Below are positions 16,811 through 27,236 of a stretch of DNA of 64,000 bases, piece after piece. Position 1 is the stretch's first letter; each line of letters starts with the position of its first letter. The stretch is from NCBI GenBank assembly GCA_020723965.1, contig DYHW01000001.1:296587-360586 (forward strand). The letters are read 5' to 3'. The notes beneath the pieces were generated by a model. The model did no database searches. It saw nothing but the letters and a program-made list of their open reading frames with translations, and had not been told where the DNA came from. A program made the position numbers and the translations under genes. The stretch is from Melioribacter sp. GTDB taxonomy: Bacteria > Bacteroidota > Ignavibacteria > Ignavibacteriales > Melioribacteraceae.

Positions 16811-17509
16811 ATGAAAAAAATTAAATTGTCGCTAATTTTAGCATCTCTTTTTGTACTCTCACTTTTCTACTTTACGGCGTGTAGTGAAAATGAAGTAAGC
16901 GCTCCCACTCAACTAAACTTTAATTCCCCCGAATTTTCGGTTATCGATTTCATCGATACCGAGAATGGTATTGAAGACGCAACACTAAATAATGATATGA
17001 CTTTTAACGGCACACTTTTGAATTATAGTTTTATGAACATGGGAAACAATTTTACGCCAGGCAATCCTTTATTTAAGGGGAATAGATGGCTAGAGCGTTT
17101 TGATTTCGGCAAACATCTTGGTCTTATATTTCGCAAGCTGGCTCTGAATGAAGATCAGAAAGCTAAGACCAAAGAATTTATGAAAGCATATCATGATGCA
17201 ATTAAACCGCTTGTTAAAAAGTTTTATGAAGCAAACAAAGAGCTAATACAAGAAACAAGTAAAAACCGAAAAGCGATTGTAGAAGATCTTAAAGCCGGAA
17301 AAATCACAAAAGAAGAAGCTGCTGCTAAACTTAAAGAATTGAATGAAGCAACCCGCGACAAAATTAAGAGCAATCCAGAATCACAAAAAATTAGAGATGA
17401 AATGTGCGCAGAGAGAAGTAAACTCTTCAAAAATATTGAGTCTATTCTTACTACCGATCAGCTGGCTAAATGGAAAGAGATGACTGCAAAGATGAAAAAT
17501 CCTTGCTGA
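16811..17509 (+). CDS. Lipoprotein with Spy/CpxP-like helical region
   Basis: A lipoprotein signal with lipobox FTAC (Cys at about residue 24) predicts an acylated envelope protein. After a low-complexity linker rich in Asn, residues from about 95 to the end are highly helical and charged (LALNEDQKAKTKEFMKAYHD, TKEEAAAKLKELNEATRD). They include LTTDQLAKWKEM, which resembles the L-T-x-x-Q motif of Spy/CpxP periplasmic chaperone-like proteins. The ATG follows TTAGGAGGAG. A strong terminator follows, so it is monocistronic. The function is inferred only. Confidence 0.7.
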   Translation: MKKIKLSLILASLFVLSLFYFTACSENEVSAPTQLNFNSPEFSVIDFIDTENGIEDATLNNDMTFNGTLLNYSFMNMGNNFTPGNPLFKGNRWLERFDFGKHLGLIFRKLALNEDQKAKTKEFMKAYHDAIKPLVKKFYEANKELIQETSKNRKAIVEDLKAGKITKEEAAAKLKELNEATRDKIKSNPESQKIRDEMCAERSKLFKNIESILTTDQLAKWKEMTAKMKNPC

Positions 17510-17531
17510 TAATAATAATTATTTTTTTTGA

Positions 17532-17563
17532 AGAACCGGTCCTCAGCAGGGCCGGTTTTTTTA
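17532..17563 (+). terminator. Rho-independent terminator after the Spy-like lipoprotein
   Basis: AACCGGTCC and GGGCCGGTT form a GC-rich stem with a short loop (TCAGCA), followed by seven T residues. It starts about 23 bases after the stop codon. Confidence 0.9.
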
Positions 17564-17613
17564 TTGATCGATTATTATTGCCCGAAAAATAATTAAATAA
17601 AGAAGACGTTAGC

Positions 17614-19068
17614 TTATCCTTTAATAACCCCTACCGGTCTTATCTTGGCAACTTTAGTGCTAATTCCTGCATAGTGCATTATATCAACAACCTCAGAAAC
17701 ATCTTTATAAGCGTGAGGCATCTCTTCGGCAATAGTTTTGTAACCTTTGGCTTGAATAACAATTCCACTATCAGTTAACTCTTTAATTAGGTCTTTTCCT
17801 TTTGATTGCTTCATAGCTTGATGGCGGCTCTGCAATCTTCCGGCACCATGACAGGAACTACCAAATGTTTCTTCCATAGCTTTCTTGGTGCCAACGGAAA
17901 TAAAAGAGTATCGTCCCATATCGCCAGGTATTAAAACTGGTTGACCAACTTCTCGATATTTTTCCGGAATTAAATTATGCCCTGCCGGAAATGCTCGCGT
18001 TGCACCTTTACGGTGAACGCATACTTTCTTTTTCTTTCCATCACATTCGTGTTCTTCAATTTTAGCTATATTATGACAAACATCGTAAATGAGTTGAAAG
18101 TCAAGATCGGTTTCGGAGATAGCGAAAATTTCTTTCAAACTTTTTTTTGCAAGATGCATAATTATCTGTCTATTGTTCCAAGCAAAGTTTGCTGCGCACC
18201 GCATTGCAGAAAGATAATTTTGTCCTTCGCTGGATTGAATAGGCGCGCACGCAAGTTGTTTATCCGGCAGATTAAACTGATATTTCTTTTCCGCTTGAAC
18301 CAAAACTTTTAAGTAATCGTCGCAAACTTGATAACCGAGCCCGCGCGAACCTGTATGTATCTGAATAACTAATTGTCCTTTGAACAAGCCGAATACTTGA
18401 GCAACTTTTTCGTCAAATACTTTTTCTACAACATCGACTTCAAGAAAATGATTGCCAGAGCCAAGTGTTCCGGCTTGATCCAATCCACGTTCAATTGCAC
18501 GAGCGCTCACGCTGTCGGGGTCCGCTTCTTTCATTTTTCCATTTTCTTCAGTGAAAAGTAGATCCTCTTGAGAACCGAAACCATTTTTGATTGCCCACTC
18601 TGCCCCGTTTATTAAAATATTTTTTATTTCGCCTGCAGAAAGTTTTTTTATCGCACCGCTCGAACCTACGCCCGTCGGAATATTTTTAAAAAAGGTTTCA
18701 ATTAGTTTTGGAATTTTGTTCTTGACCTGTTGATATTCTAAGGAGGTTCTTGCAACTCGGACGCCGCAGTTAATATCATAACCCACACCGCCGGGAGATA
18801 TAACGCCTTCGTCTAAATCCGTTGCTGCTACGCCGCCAATTGGAAATCCGTAACCCCAATGTATATCCGGCATTGCTAGACTATATTTTTGTATTCCGGG
18901 TAAGCAAGCAACATTCACAACTTGCTTGAACGCTTCATCATTTTGAAGTGAACTTTCGAGCATGTTTTGCGAAATGTAAATTCTTCCGGGCACAAGCATG
19001 CTTCCGCTCTTTGTAATTTCCCAAAGGTAGTCTGTAATCTTTTCTATTTCAATTCCGCTAACACGCAT
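17614..19068 (-). CDS. rtcB: RNA-splicing ligase RtcB
   Basis: RtcB joins RNA 3'-phosphate or 2',3'-cyclic phosphate ends to 5'-hydroxyl ends using GTP and Mn2+. The metal and guanylylation residues are visible: D98 and C101 in GYDINCGV, GSGNHFLEV, QIHTGSRGLG, VCHNIAK, and GSSCHGAGR near the C-terminus. ATG 19068 is preferred over the TTG at 19080 because GGGAGG precedes it correctly. The 484-residue length is typical. It follows the archease gene by about 65 bases on the same strand, its usual cofactor. Confidence 0.95.
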   Translation of the reverse strand: MRVSGIEIEKITDYLWEITKSGSMLVPGRIYISQNMLESSLQNDEAFKQVVNVACLPGIQKYSLAMPDIHWGYGFPIGGVAATDLDEGVISPGGVGYDINCGVRVARTSLEYQQVKNKIPKLIETFFKNIPTGVGSSGAIKKLSAGEIKNILINGAEWAIKNGFGSQEDLLFTEENGKMKEADPDSVSARAIERGLDQAGTLGSGNHFLEVDVVEKVFDEKVAQVFGLFKGQLVIQIHTGSRGLGYQVCDDYLKVLVQAEKKYQFNLPDKQLACAPIQSSEGQNYLSAMRCAANFAWNNRQIIMHLAKKSLKEIFAISETDLDFQLIYDVCHNIAKIEEHECDGKKKKVCVHRKGATRAFPAGHNLIPEKYREVGQPVLIPGDMGRYSFISVGTKKAMEETFGSSCHGAGRLQSRHQAMKQSKGKDLIKELTDSGIVIQAKGYKTIAEEMPHAYKDVSEVVDIMHYAGISTKVAKIRPVGVIKG

Positions 19069-19133
19069 ATTGCCTCCCAATCCTTTTCACTTTGGATTAC
19101 AAATGGCAAAAAAACAACAGCAAAAAAACTTTT

Positions 19134-19559
19134 TCAAATATCAAACACAATTAGCGTAGAATAATTATTTCCCTTCTTTTCAATTTTCATCTGGTGAAAA
19201 GTTATTGCTTTTATTTCTTCTTTTAGCTGATGGTAGTTTTCATTAAAGGGTTCGCAAAAAATTTCAGCAAATAATTTTACTGAATCTTTTCCTTTTACCA
19301 TTTCCAACTTACTTACAGAATTAAACACCCACTTCTTAGAATAAAGAAGAAAATTTAATTCGCTCAAAAGTTGAACGAGCAATTCTTCGTAGCTCTCAGC
19401 ATTCAAAGAGATAAGCTTCACGTCAGATGATACTGAATCAACACTTTCAAGTGCTGCCTCGTGCCAGGAATGACAAGCAATTGAAAATAAATCCTCAATT
19501 GAATTTGCTTCCACTTCTACGGCTATGTCTGCATTGTGTTCGATGAATTTATACGGCAT
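19134..19559 (-). CDS. Archease (RtcB activator)
   Basis: The 141-residue protein starts with YKFIEHNADIAVEVEANS, the archease signature with metal-binding D11, and ends with a short strand finishing in FDI. Archease speeds RtcB guanylylation and allows multiple turnover. It is directly upstream of rtcB on the same strand, which strongly supports the pairing. No Rtc regulator gene (rtcR) is seen. Confidence 0.9.
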   Translation of the reverse strand: MPYKFIEHNADIAVEVEANSIEDLFSIACHSWHEAALESVDSVSSDVKLISLNAESYEELLVQLLSELNFLLYSKKWVFNSVSKLEMVKGKDSVKLFAEIFCEPFNENYHQLKEEIKAITFHQMKIEKKGNNYSTLIVFDI

Positions 19560-19841
19560 AGTATTCTCATGAGGTGTATTAGTAAATTACAAATGTTTAA
19601 TAAGTTAATAAAGGAAAGAGTTTTTTATTTTTCATAAAAGTACTAGGCGTAAAGTCAAATTTAGTGGGGATATAAAGACCCATGCATAGTATTATTCTTT
19701 TATTTTCTTCGAGAAATACTAATGAACTCACTATATTTGGGGGAAATTTAAAATAATTTTACAACGGATTCTCCTTCGAATTAACGAAAAATCTATGAAA
19801 AAAAAATTCTTATATTCACTACTAATAATTTAACTTATTTG

Positions 19842-22070
19842 ATGAAAGAACCTGAAGTAGATCAAAATCTTGCGCTGGAACACGGCTTAACTGCGGAAGA
19901 ATATGGCTGGATATGCGAACGATTAGGACGAACACCATCGTTCACAGAGCTTGGGATATTCAGTGTTATGTGGAGCGAGCATTGCAGTTACAAAAACTCA
20001 ATTGCACTTTTAAAAACTTTACCAAGAAGCGGCGGAAGATTACTAGTTGGAGCCGGTGAAGAGAATGCAGGGTTAGTTGATATAGGTGATGGATACGCGA
20101 TAGCTTTTAAAATAGAAAGCCATAATCATCCTTCAGCCGTTGAACCATACCAAGGCGCGGCAACTGGTGTTGGCGGAATTTTACGAGATATTTTTACGAT
20201 GGGTGCGCGCCCAATTGCCTGTTTGAATTCACTGCGGTTCGGTCCTCTCACCGATCCACGTACTCGGTATTTGTTTGAAGAAGTAGTTAAAGGAATTAGC
20301 GATTACGGAAATTGCTTTGGCGTTCCAACCGTTGGCGGTGAAGTTTATTTTGATGAATCTTATAAAGGCAATCCGCTTGTAAACGCAATGGCAATTGGAA
20401 TTGTTGATACTAATTGTATTGTATCGGCCGTTGCCAAAGGCAATTGCAATCCGGTTATGATTGTTGGTTCTTCAACTGGAAGAGATGGAATTCACGGCGC
20501 AACTTTCGCTTCTGAAGAAATATCCGAAAAGTCAGAAGCAAAACGCCCCTCAGTACAGGTAGGCGATCCATTTACCGAAAAACTTTTGCTTGAAGCAACT
20601 CTCGAAATAGTTAAAGAAGATCTGGTTGTTGGAATTCAAGATATGGGCGCTGCTGGAATTTCTTGTTCAACTTCTGAAATGAGCGCTAAAGGAAAATCTG
20701 GAATGATTATAGACCTGAGCAAAGTTCCATTGCGTGAAGAAGAAATGAGCGCTTATGAAATTATGCTATCTGAAAGTCAAGAAAGAATGCTTGTTATTGC
20801 TAAAAAAGGTTACGAAGAAAAAGTAAAAGAAATTTTTGCAAAGTGGGATCTGAATTGTGAGATCATAGGAGAAGTTACTAGTGAAGAAAAATTAGTAGTT
20901 AACTATAACGGTGAAAAGAAAGCCGAGATTAAACCTGCTGAATTGGTTCTTGGTGGTAATGCACCAATATATATAAGAGAAACAATGGAACCAAAATATT
21001 TACAAGAGAGCCGCAAGTTTGATTTTTATACTTTGTCCGAACCAGATTCTCTATGCGAAACTTTTATAAAAATATTTTCTTCACCAAATATTGCCTCAAA
21101 ACAATGGGCCTATGAGCAATATGATTCTATGGTGCGCACTAACACTATAATTGGTCCGGGTTCTGATGCAGCGGTTATTTATATTAAAGGTACCAACAAA
21201 GCTATATCTGCAAAAACAGATTGCAACGGAAGATATGTATATCTAAATCCTAAAGAAGGAACTAAGATTGCAGTAGCAGAATCTGCGCGCAATGTTGTTT
21301 GCACTGGCGCTGTTCCCCTTGCAGTTACAAATTGTTTGAACTTCGGAAATCCTTACAAACCTGAAGTATATTGGACTTTCAAAAAAGCAATTGAGGGGAT
21401 GGGAGAAGCTTGCAGATTTTTCAATACTCCTGTTACAGGCGGAAACGTAAGTTTTTATAACGAAAGTCCAGATACAGCAATTTTTCCAACGCCGGTTATT
21501 GGAATGGTTGGATTGATAGAGGATTTAGAAAATATAACGACCGCCGAATTTAAACAAGAAGACGATTTGATTTATCTTCTTGGAGAAGATTACGAAGAAA
21601 TAGGCGGAAGCGAATACCTTAATGAGATTTACGGATTGGTAACGGGTGAAATTCCTCGGATCGATCTTCAAGCAGAAAAAGATTTGCATAATTTTATTCA
21701 TCAAATTATTTCCAACCGTCTTATAAATTCTGCTCATGACGTTTCTGACGGCGGAATTATTACGGCAATAGCCGAGTGCTGTATTTTAAGAGAAGAAAAA
21801 ACAATCGGCGCACGCGTTCATATTCCTATAAAAAGCCGTGAAGACTTTTCATTTTTTTCGGAATCTCAATCCAGAGTTATCATTTCTGTTAGCAAAGAAA
21901 ATCAAGATAAATTTGAACAGATCGCATCAAAAAATTTTACCCCCTTTACATTGCTTGGAGAAACCGGCGGAAAGAGCTTAAATGTTAATGATCAATATAA
22001 CTTTCCGCTTTCACAGCTTGTCGATTTATATTATAACTCAATTCCAAAGAGAATGCATGCTGCGGTTTAG
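19842..22070 (+). CDS. purL: Phosphoribosylformylglycinamidine synthase, small-type PurL
   Basis: PurL is the ATP-dependent synthetase subunit of the fourth purine step, converting FGAR to FGAM with glutamine-derived ammonia. The protein has two AIR-synthase-like halves. Motifs include [11 protein letters not shown], the central [23 protein letters not shown], and in the second half [10 protein letters not shown] and AHDVSDGG. The length, 742 residues, matches small PurL, which works with separate PurQ and PurS; these are not in the window. The start is ATG 19842, since TTG 19839 offers no advantage. The 280 bases upstream hold no gene. Confidence 0.95.
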   Translation: MKEPEVDQNLALEHGLTAEEYGWICERLGRTPSFTELGIFSVMWSEHCSYKNSIALLKTLPRSGGRLLVGAGEENAGLVDIGDGYAIAFKIESHNHPSAVEPYQGAATGVGGILRDIFTMGARPIACLNSLRFGPLTDPRTRYLFEEVVKGISDYGNCFGVPTVGGEVYFDESYKGNPLVNAMAIGIVDTNCIVSAVAKGNCNPVMIVGSSTGRDGIHGATFASEEISEKSEAKRPSVQVGDPFTEKLLLEATLEIVKEDLVVGIQDMGAAGISCSTSEMSAKGKSGMIIDLSKVPLREEEMSAYEIMLSESQERMLVIAKKGYEEKVKEIFAKWDLNCEIIGEVTSEEKLVVNYNGEKKAEIKPAELVLGGNAPIYIRETMEPKYLQESRKFDFYTLSEPDSLCETFIKIFSSPNIASKQWAYEQYDSMVRTNTIIGPGSDAAVIYIKGTNKAISAKTDCNGRYVYLNPKEGTKIAVAESARNVVCTGAVPLAVTNCLNFGNPYKPEVYWTFKKAIEGMGEACRFFNTPVTGGNVSFYNESPDTAIFPTPVIGMVGLIEDLENITTAEFKQEDDLIYLLGEDYEEIGGSEYLNEIYGLVTGEIPRIDLQAEKDLHNFIHQIISNRLINSAHDVSDGGIITAIAECCILREEKTIGARVHIPIKSREDFSFFSESQSRVIISVSKENQDKFEQIASKNFTPFTLLGETGGKSLNVNDQYNFPLSQLVDLYYNSIPKRMHAAV

Positions 22071-22983
22071 GCACCTTAGAAAAATCAACTCGATAGTTTC
22101 ATTATCATTTGTAAAAAAAGTATTTAATTTTTTAAATCACTATGTCATTAAACTTTTTAAGAGAATGGATGAAAATAATTTATTTTTTTCCGGAGCCGGA
22201 ATAGCATTCTCTCTTATTCTTGGTATGATCCCATTGATTCTTCTTATCTTTTTTTTGCTTGGCAATATTGTTGACGCAGCAATTATAGAGACGCATATAA
22301 ATAATTTTATCGATCAAATAATACCATATCCCGCTTACGCAAATTATATGAAACGCGTAATAAGCTCTAGATTACCAGAAGTTATAGAATACAAAACTCT
22401 TGCAGGGTTTATTGGAGTTTTTGGATTGCTTTTTACTTCGACGTGGATATTCAGCAGCATCAGAACAATTCTCAATCAAATTTTCAGTGTTAAAATTCAG
22501 AGAGGTTTTTTTTACGGGCTGATTAGGGATATATTTATGGTAATTCTGCTTGTGCTCTTAATAACTATTTATATATTCGTCATTCCCGCTTTCAATATAA
22601 TTTATGAACTCACAAAAAATTATGGCTTCGTTCAGGAGTATACTAAAAGTCCCTTATGGAATCTGATTGTTTATTCATCTTCTATTCTATTGATGTTCGG
22701 TTTATTTTTTGCTCTCTATTATTTAATACCTTATGAAGAACTTGGAAAAAGAGTAGCAGCCGTTAGTGCGTTTTGGACAACTCTTCTGTGGGAAATTGCT
22801 CGCAGCATTTTTGGATATTATGTTAATCATGTACTCGGCATTAATCCTATTTATGGCGCGTTTGTTCTTATTCTTGCAATACTTTTTTGGATCTTTTATT
22901 CATCATGCTTATTTATTGTAGGCGCAGAGATTGGACAACTTTACCGCGAAAGAAGAGAACAAAAGTTAATTATGAAAAAATGA
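22057..22983 (+). CDS. YihY/BrkB-family inner-membrane protein
   Basis: The 308-residue product has about six hydrophobic segments and the family hallmarks [18 protein letters not shown] near the first helix and [12 protein letters not shown] before the fifth. The family was once annotated as RNase BN but is now regarded as membrane proteins of unknown, possibly transport, function. The start ATG 22057 lies inside the last codons of purL (14-base overlap), preceded by AAGAGAAT. A longer upstream frame inside purL is rejected. Confidence 0.82.
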   Translation: MLRFRHLRKINSIVSLSFVKKVFNFLNHYVIKLFKRMDENNLFFSGAGIAFSLILGMIPLILLIFFLLGNIVDAAIIETHINNFIDQIIPYPAYANYMKRVISSRLPEVIEYKTLAGFIGVFGLLFTSTWIFSSIRTILNQIFSVKIQRGFFYGLIRDIFMVILLVLLITIYIFVIPAFNIIYELTKNYGFVQEYTKSPLWNLIVYSSSILLMFGLFFALYYLIPYEELGKRVAAVSAFWTTLLWEIARSIFGYYVNHVLGINPIYGAFVLILAILFWIFYSSCLFIVGAEIGQLYRERREQKLIMKK

Positions 22984-23181
22984 AATTGCATTCAAATTAT
23001 ATTGAGCTTTTCAATAACTTGGGAAACTTATCAGTTTAGAAAATGAACAGCGATTAAAATAACATGCGTTATTTGAGATAAAATATTTTAGCGATATCAA
23101 AAAAGATGTATATTATTAGAAACAAATCATTATAAAAACTTGTATGAAGAGTCAATTATTCGATTATTACAAAGGAGAGTT

Positions 23182-24141
23182 ATGTTCTTAAAAAATCATA
23201 AAGCTAACCGATATTTGTCTTCAATGCTTTTTTCCTTTTTATTGATTTTTTTCCTTGGCAATATTGAATCGGTATTTGCTCAAGATAATTTTGAAAGCAA
23301 ACCTAAAAAGGGAGAAGTGGTTGAACAGGGAAGAAAAGAGTTTGATAAAGCAGTAAGACTAAAAGTTAAGACCCGCTATAAGCACGTTGCGTTTTACGAC
23401 AGTTACGGAAAGCTTCCTGCAAAAAAAACATTGGTCGAAAAAGTTACATTCGACAGAAGAGGTTTAAGGAAAGAAAGAATTCGATACACGAGCCTGGGCA
23501 GCGTTGATCTGAGATATGTTTTCTCATATGATGCCAAAGGAAATTTAGTGAAGTTTGAAACCATTGAAGGGAGTGGCAACATCTTAACAAGAAAAATTTC
23601 TGCTTATGATAAAAAAGGAAATGAGACGCTACGGAAGTTATATGAACGGGATAAGGCAGGTGAGAGCAAAATAGAATATACTTATGATGATTCCGGAAAT
23701 TTATTAGAAGCTAAAACTTTTACCCCGAAAGGAGAATTATTTTCAACTATTATAAATGAATATAAGAACGATCTTAGGGTCTATTCCGCATCAAAGAGCT
23801 ATAAAGACGAAGTTGTTCAAGAATCTTTTTTTGAATATGATTCAAACAGAAGATTGATAAAGGAAGCCGGGAAAGAATTAAAAACGCCTTTCACAATTAT
23901 TTATACATACGATTCGAAAGGAAACGTTATAGAGAAGAACGATCCTCAATTCAAACGGAATAGTATTTATGATTCGAATAATAACTTGATCGAAGATAAA
24001 CTATTTCATAATGATGGCAGCAGACAATACCGCGTTGTTTTTACATATTACAAGAATGGACTGCAGAAAGAAGAGATAAGATATTCCAACGATGATACAC
24101 CGGTATTTTACGGTAAATACGACTATGAATTTTATAAATAA
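23182..24141 (+). CDS. Secreted YD-repeat-like protein
   Basis: AAAGGAGAG at 23171-23179 fixes the ATG at 23182, giving 319 residues. A long signal peptide (about 8-34, cleaved near VFA-QD) precedes a chain of about eight units of 20-30 residues. Several contain the pattern YD-x2-GN-x-(L/V), such as SYDAKGNLVKFET, YTYDDSGNLLEAKT and YTYDSKGNVIEKN. These resemble Rhs/YD repeats or MORN-like beta hairpins that form an extended beta structure. No toxin domain is attached. The function is unknown; it is probably periplasmic or surface exposed. Confidence 0.7.
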   Translation: MFLKNHKANRYLSSMLFSFLLIFFLGNIESVFAQDNFESKPKKGEVVEQGRKEFDKAVRLKVKTRYKHVAFYDSYGKLPAKKTLVEKVTFDRRGLRKERIRYTSLGSVDLRYVFSYDAKGNLVKFETIEGSGNILTRKISAYDKKGNETLRKLYERDKAGESKIEYTYDDSGNLLEAKTFTPKGELFSTIINEYKNDLRVYSASKSYKDEVVQESFFEYDSNRRLIKEAGKELKTPFTIIYTYDSKGNVIEKNDPQFKRNSIYDSNNNLIEDKLFHNDGSRQYRVVFTYYKNGLQKEEIRYSNDDTPVFYGKYDYEFYK

Positions 24142-24147
24142 TTTTTA

Positions 24148-25518
24148 ATGATAAAATTTCTTCCACTAGGCGGCGCCGATGAAATTGGCGCCAGCTCTTT
24201 TTATCTAAATATTAACGGCACCGGCATACTTCTCGATTGCGGAATTCATCCGCGCAAAAAAGGTTTTGATGCTCTTCCCAAATTTGATCTGATAGATAAT
24301 GAACCGTTAGATTTTGTATTTATAAGCCATGCACACCAAGATCATATCGGCTCTCTTCCTTTTTTAATACAACGTTTTCCGCATGTTATTATCTACGCTA
24401 CTACGCAAACCAAAGAAATAGCCGGACTTGTACTTCATAATGCGGCAAACATTCTTGCATCTGAAAAAGATTATGAAAATCAATTCAAAATTTACACGCA
24501 TGAAGAAGTTGATCTGCTTATTCAAAGTATCCGCGAAATCGAATATGAAAAAGGAATTGAAGTAAAAGGTCTGCGTCATTTTTCAGAATCCAAAATAAAA
24601 ATATCTTTTCACGATGCCGGACATATTCTTGGAGCAGCCGCAATATTGATTGAATACAGCGGTTACAGAATATTTTACACAGGCGATTTCAATCTTTCAA
24701 ATCAAGCTATTATGAAAGGAGCCAATCTTAAACATATAAAACATATAAACACTTTAATTCTAGAATCAACTTATGCGTCAACTGATTCGGCTAAAATAAG
24801 CTCTTGGAATAGCGAACTTGAGCGTTTCACAAGATCTGCAAATCATATTCTTAATAACGGCGGGTCTATTCTTATTCCAGTATTTGCTCTCGGTAAAACT
24901 CAGGAAATACTTGCTTCAATTTATCTTGCTATGAAAAAAGGTAAGCTGACAGAGACAAATATTTTTACCGGTGGAATCGGAAGGGATATCTCTAATCTTT
25001 ACGATAAGAACAGATATATCGTTCGAAGAAAGAATCCCGATTTGGTGTTGAAAAATATTCCGCAGCTAAATCTCTTTGAAATTGATGATTATAATTATTT
25101 CAAGAAAAATAACGGGGTAGTTCTTGCTTCAAGCGGAATGATGCTAGTGGGAACTCCATCATTTAAGCTGCTCGATTATTGGCTTGGGCAAAAATCGTTT
25201 GGAATTTTTGGCGTTGGTTATTTCGATCCCCAAACACCGGGATTTACAGTAATGAGTTCAAAAAAGGGAGACACAGTTAAGCTGACAGAATTTGGGCAAC
25301 AAAAAAAAATAATGTGCCACATCGAACGGTTCTATTTTCCCTCTCATTCAAAAAGGGAAGAACTACTTTCTATCGTAGAAGAAACTAGGGCTGATAAAGT
25401 GATTTTAATTCATGGCGATCACTCAGCAAAGGATTGGCTCGGGTTTCATCTGCTCGATCGTTTTTTTTTTGTTAAAGTTCACTCTGCAGAAATTGGAAGG
25501 GAAATTATGCTTTCTTAG
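24148..25518 (+). CDS. Beta-CASP metallo-beta-lactamase-fold ribonuclease
   Basis: The 456-residue protein begins with a metallo-beta-lactamase domain: FISHAHQDH carries H61, H63, D65 and H66, and HDAGHILGAA and FYTGDFN follow. A beta-CASP insertion covers roughly 190-360 (NNGGSILIPVFALGKTQEIL, with motifs A to C, and VLASSGMM). The C-terminal HGDHSAKDWLG supplies the last metal His. This architecture belongs to the CPSF73-like RNA endo/exonucleases. The partner and substrate are unknown. It starts six bases after the preceding gene, so the two may be co-transcribed. Confidence 0.88.
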   Translation: MIKFLPLGGADEIGASSFYLNINGTGILLDCGIHPRKKGFDALPKFDLIDNEPLDFVFISHAHQDHIGSLPFLIQRFPHVIIYATTQTKEIAGLVLHNAANILASEKDYENQFKIYTHEEVDLLIQSIREIEYEKGIEVKGLRHFSESKIKISFHDAGHILGAAAILIEYSGYRIFYTGDFNLSNQAIMKGANLKHIKHINTLILESTYASTDSAKISSWNSELERFTRSANHILNNGGSILIPVFALGKTQEILASIYLAMKKGKLTETNIFTGGIGRDISNLYDKNRYIVRRKNPDLVLKNIPQLNLFEIDDYNYFKKNNGVVLASSGMMLVGTPSFKLLDYWLGQKSFGIFGVGYFDPQTPGFTVMSSKKGDTVKLTEFGQQKKIMCHIERFYFPSHSKREELLSIVEETRADKVILIHGDHSAKDWLGFHLLDRFFFVKVHSAEIGREIMLS

Positions 25519-25604
25519 CTTCTTTATCTTTTTGGCTTTGCTGCCAAAACGCTTTCTTAAAATATTATTGAATCATCTTTTCATTCAGTTCTATAGTTGT
25601 GCAT

Positions 25605-26735
25605 TCATTTGAACAAAGTTAATATTTCATCGCAGACCGGAAATCCTTTTGCGGTAAGCTTTAATTTTTCATTGGTTTTACTGATGAATTTTTTAGCGGT
25701 TAATTCCTCAAAAATTCTTTCGTTTTTGTTCAGCCAAATTTCTCCGAATAGATTTTTAAACTCAGCAATGTTTAACCCATTACCTCGTAGAGCAAGCATA
25801 ACATATTCGTTTAACATATCATTGGGAGAAAGTTTTTCTCCCCCTATAACAGCATTTCCTTTTTTTTCTACTGATGCATTATAAAATTTTAATGAAGAAT
25901 AATTCCACCACCGGTTCCCTTCAACAAATGAATGTGCCGAAGTGCCAAAGCTGATATAATCTTTATATTGCCAATATGCATTATTATGAATGCATTCATA
26001 GCCGGGTTTGGCAAAGTTTGAAACTTCATACTGTTCAAAACCACGCTCTGTTAAAAATTCTATTGTTACTTTGTAAAGATTGGCATCATAATCTTCATTT
26101 TGCATTTTAATTTTGCCTTCTAAAACCATTTTATTCAAAATTGTTCCTTTCTCTAAAATCAAACTGTATGCGGAAATATGCTTGATTGGCAGCTGCACTG
26201 CTTTCTGAAGGTTTGTTATCCATATTTTTTTTGTTTGTCCTGGAAGATTAAAAATCAGGTCTATACTTATGTTATCAAAACCGCTCTCTGTGGCGTCATT
26301 AACTGTTTTTGTTGCAGTTTCCGCATCATGAATACGTGTGAGAAATTTCAATTCATTTTCATTAAAAGATTGAATACCAATGCTAATTCTATTTATCCCA
26401 ATTTTTCGAAACTCGATCAGTTTTTGTTTTTCTACAGTGCCAGGATTAGTTTCGAGGGTTATTTCAGCATCTTCACTTACATAAAAATGTTTTTTAACGT
26501 GTTCAATAATATCCGAAATGTATTGCGGAAACATGAATGAAGGAGTTCCGCCGCCGAAGTAGATAGAAATAATCTTTCTCTCTTCCGAATAGAGAGAAGA
26601 ATAAAATTCAACTTCTTTTTTCAACGAATTTAAATAAGTTGAAACATTCTCATAAGAGATGATAGAATAAAAATCGCAATAAATGCATTTGTGATCGCAA
26701 AAAGGGATGTGTATGTAGACAGCTGTTTCTTTCAT
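25605..26735 (-). CDS. hemW: Radical SAM heme chaperone HemW
   Basis: HemW binds heme and a 4Fe-4S cluster and delivers heme to respiratory enzymes; it is often mis-annotated as oxygen-independent coproporphyrinogen oxidase. The cluster motif is C13-x3-C17-x2-C20 (PFCDHKCIYCDFYS). IYFGGGTPSF and NRISIGIQSFNE, typical of the family, follow, as does YEVSNFAKPGYECIHN. The 376-residue length and lack of the N-terminal extension of HemN agree with HemW. It is convergent with the beta-CASP gene. Confidence 0.9.
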   Translation of the reverse strand: MKETAVYIHIPFCDHKCIYCDFYSIISYENVSTYLNSLKKEVEFYSSLYSEERKIISIYFGGGTPSFMFPQYISDIIEHVKKHFYVSEDAEITLETNPGTVEKQKLIEFRKIGINRISIGIQSFNENELKFLTRIHDAETATKTVNDATESGFDNISIDLIFNLPGQTKKIWITNLQKAVQLPIKHISAYSLILEKGTILNKMVLEGKIKMQNEDYDANLYKVTIEFLTERGFEQYEVSNFAKPGYECIHNNAYWQYKDYISFGTSAHSFVEGNRWWNYSSLKFYNASVEKKGNAVIGGEKLSPNDMLNEYVMLALRGNGLNIAEFKNLFGEIWLNKNERIFEELTAKKFISKTNEKLKLTAKGFPVCDEILTLFK

Positions 26736-26812
26736 TTAACCAAGATCGATTTCATTCGAAAACAAATTTAGTTATTTCCACAATAGACAACTAATTTGTG
26801 GGAACCTATCAA

Positions 26813-27205
26813 ATGCAAGTCTTTAGTGAAGAATGGGCAGTTGCTTTGAAAGAAAAAATAAATCTGAACTTGCAATACAAAAAATTATCGGCAGACTGGA
26901 AATTTCCGTTGATATTTATGATGAAAGAAGATGCGGGAGTAAAGTCAATTTTTCTTGATCTTTACGAAGGAGAATGTAAGACTACCCGTATAGCTTCTCA
27001 ACAGGATTTTGAAAAAGCTGAATATGTAATGAGCGCCTCTAAAGAAACATGGCGGAAAATATTGGACAAATCATTAGACACGGTTTCCGCCATAACAATG
27101 CGCAGACTAGAAGTAACTAAAGGTAATTTATTCTCGCTATTAAAATATGTCAATTCATCTAAAGAACTTATTGAAAGCGCAGTTCTTATTGAAACGGAAT
27201 TTTAA
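26813..27205 (+). CDS. SCP-2 sterol-transfer-like small protein
   Basis: The product (130 residues from ATG 26813) shows the single-domain SCP-2-like pattern. It has FSEEWAVALKEKINLN at the start, a central SIFLDLYEGECKTTRIAS, and EYVMSASKETWRKIL, then a final helix typical of lipid-binding SCP-2 folds. A GTG at 26798 is an alternative start. It is a lone gene with no obvious ribosome-binding site, between convergent neighbours. The ligand is unknown. Confidence 0.65.
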   Translation: MQVFSEEWAVALKEKINLNLQYKKLSADWKFPLIFMMKEDAGVKSIFLDLYEGECKTTRIASQQDFEKAEYVMSASKETWRKILDKSLDTVSAITMRRLEVTKGNLFSLLKYVNSSKELIESAVLIETEF

Positions 27206-27236
27206 AATTGCCTCTTTTACAAAATTGAAATAATAA

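Noticed and set aside
19560..19841. Riboswitch or other leader element before purL
   Set aside because: The position suits a purine riboswitch but I could not recognise the conserved core or a terminator/anti-terminator pair in this 280-base gap.
21982..22056. Longer N-terminus for the YihY/BrkB protein
   Set aside because: Those codons lie within purL in another frame and add residues not typical of the family; the ATG at 22057 is better placed.
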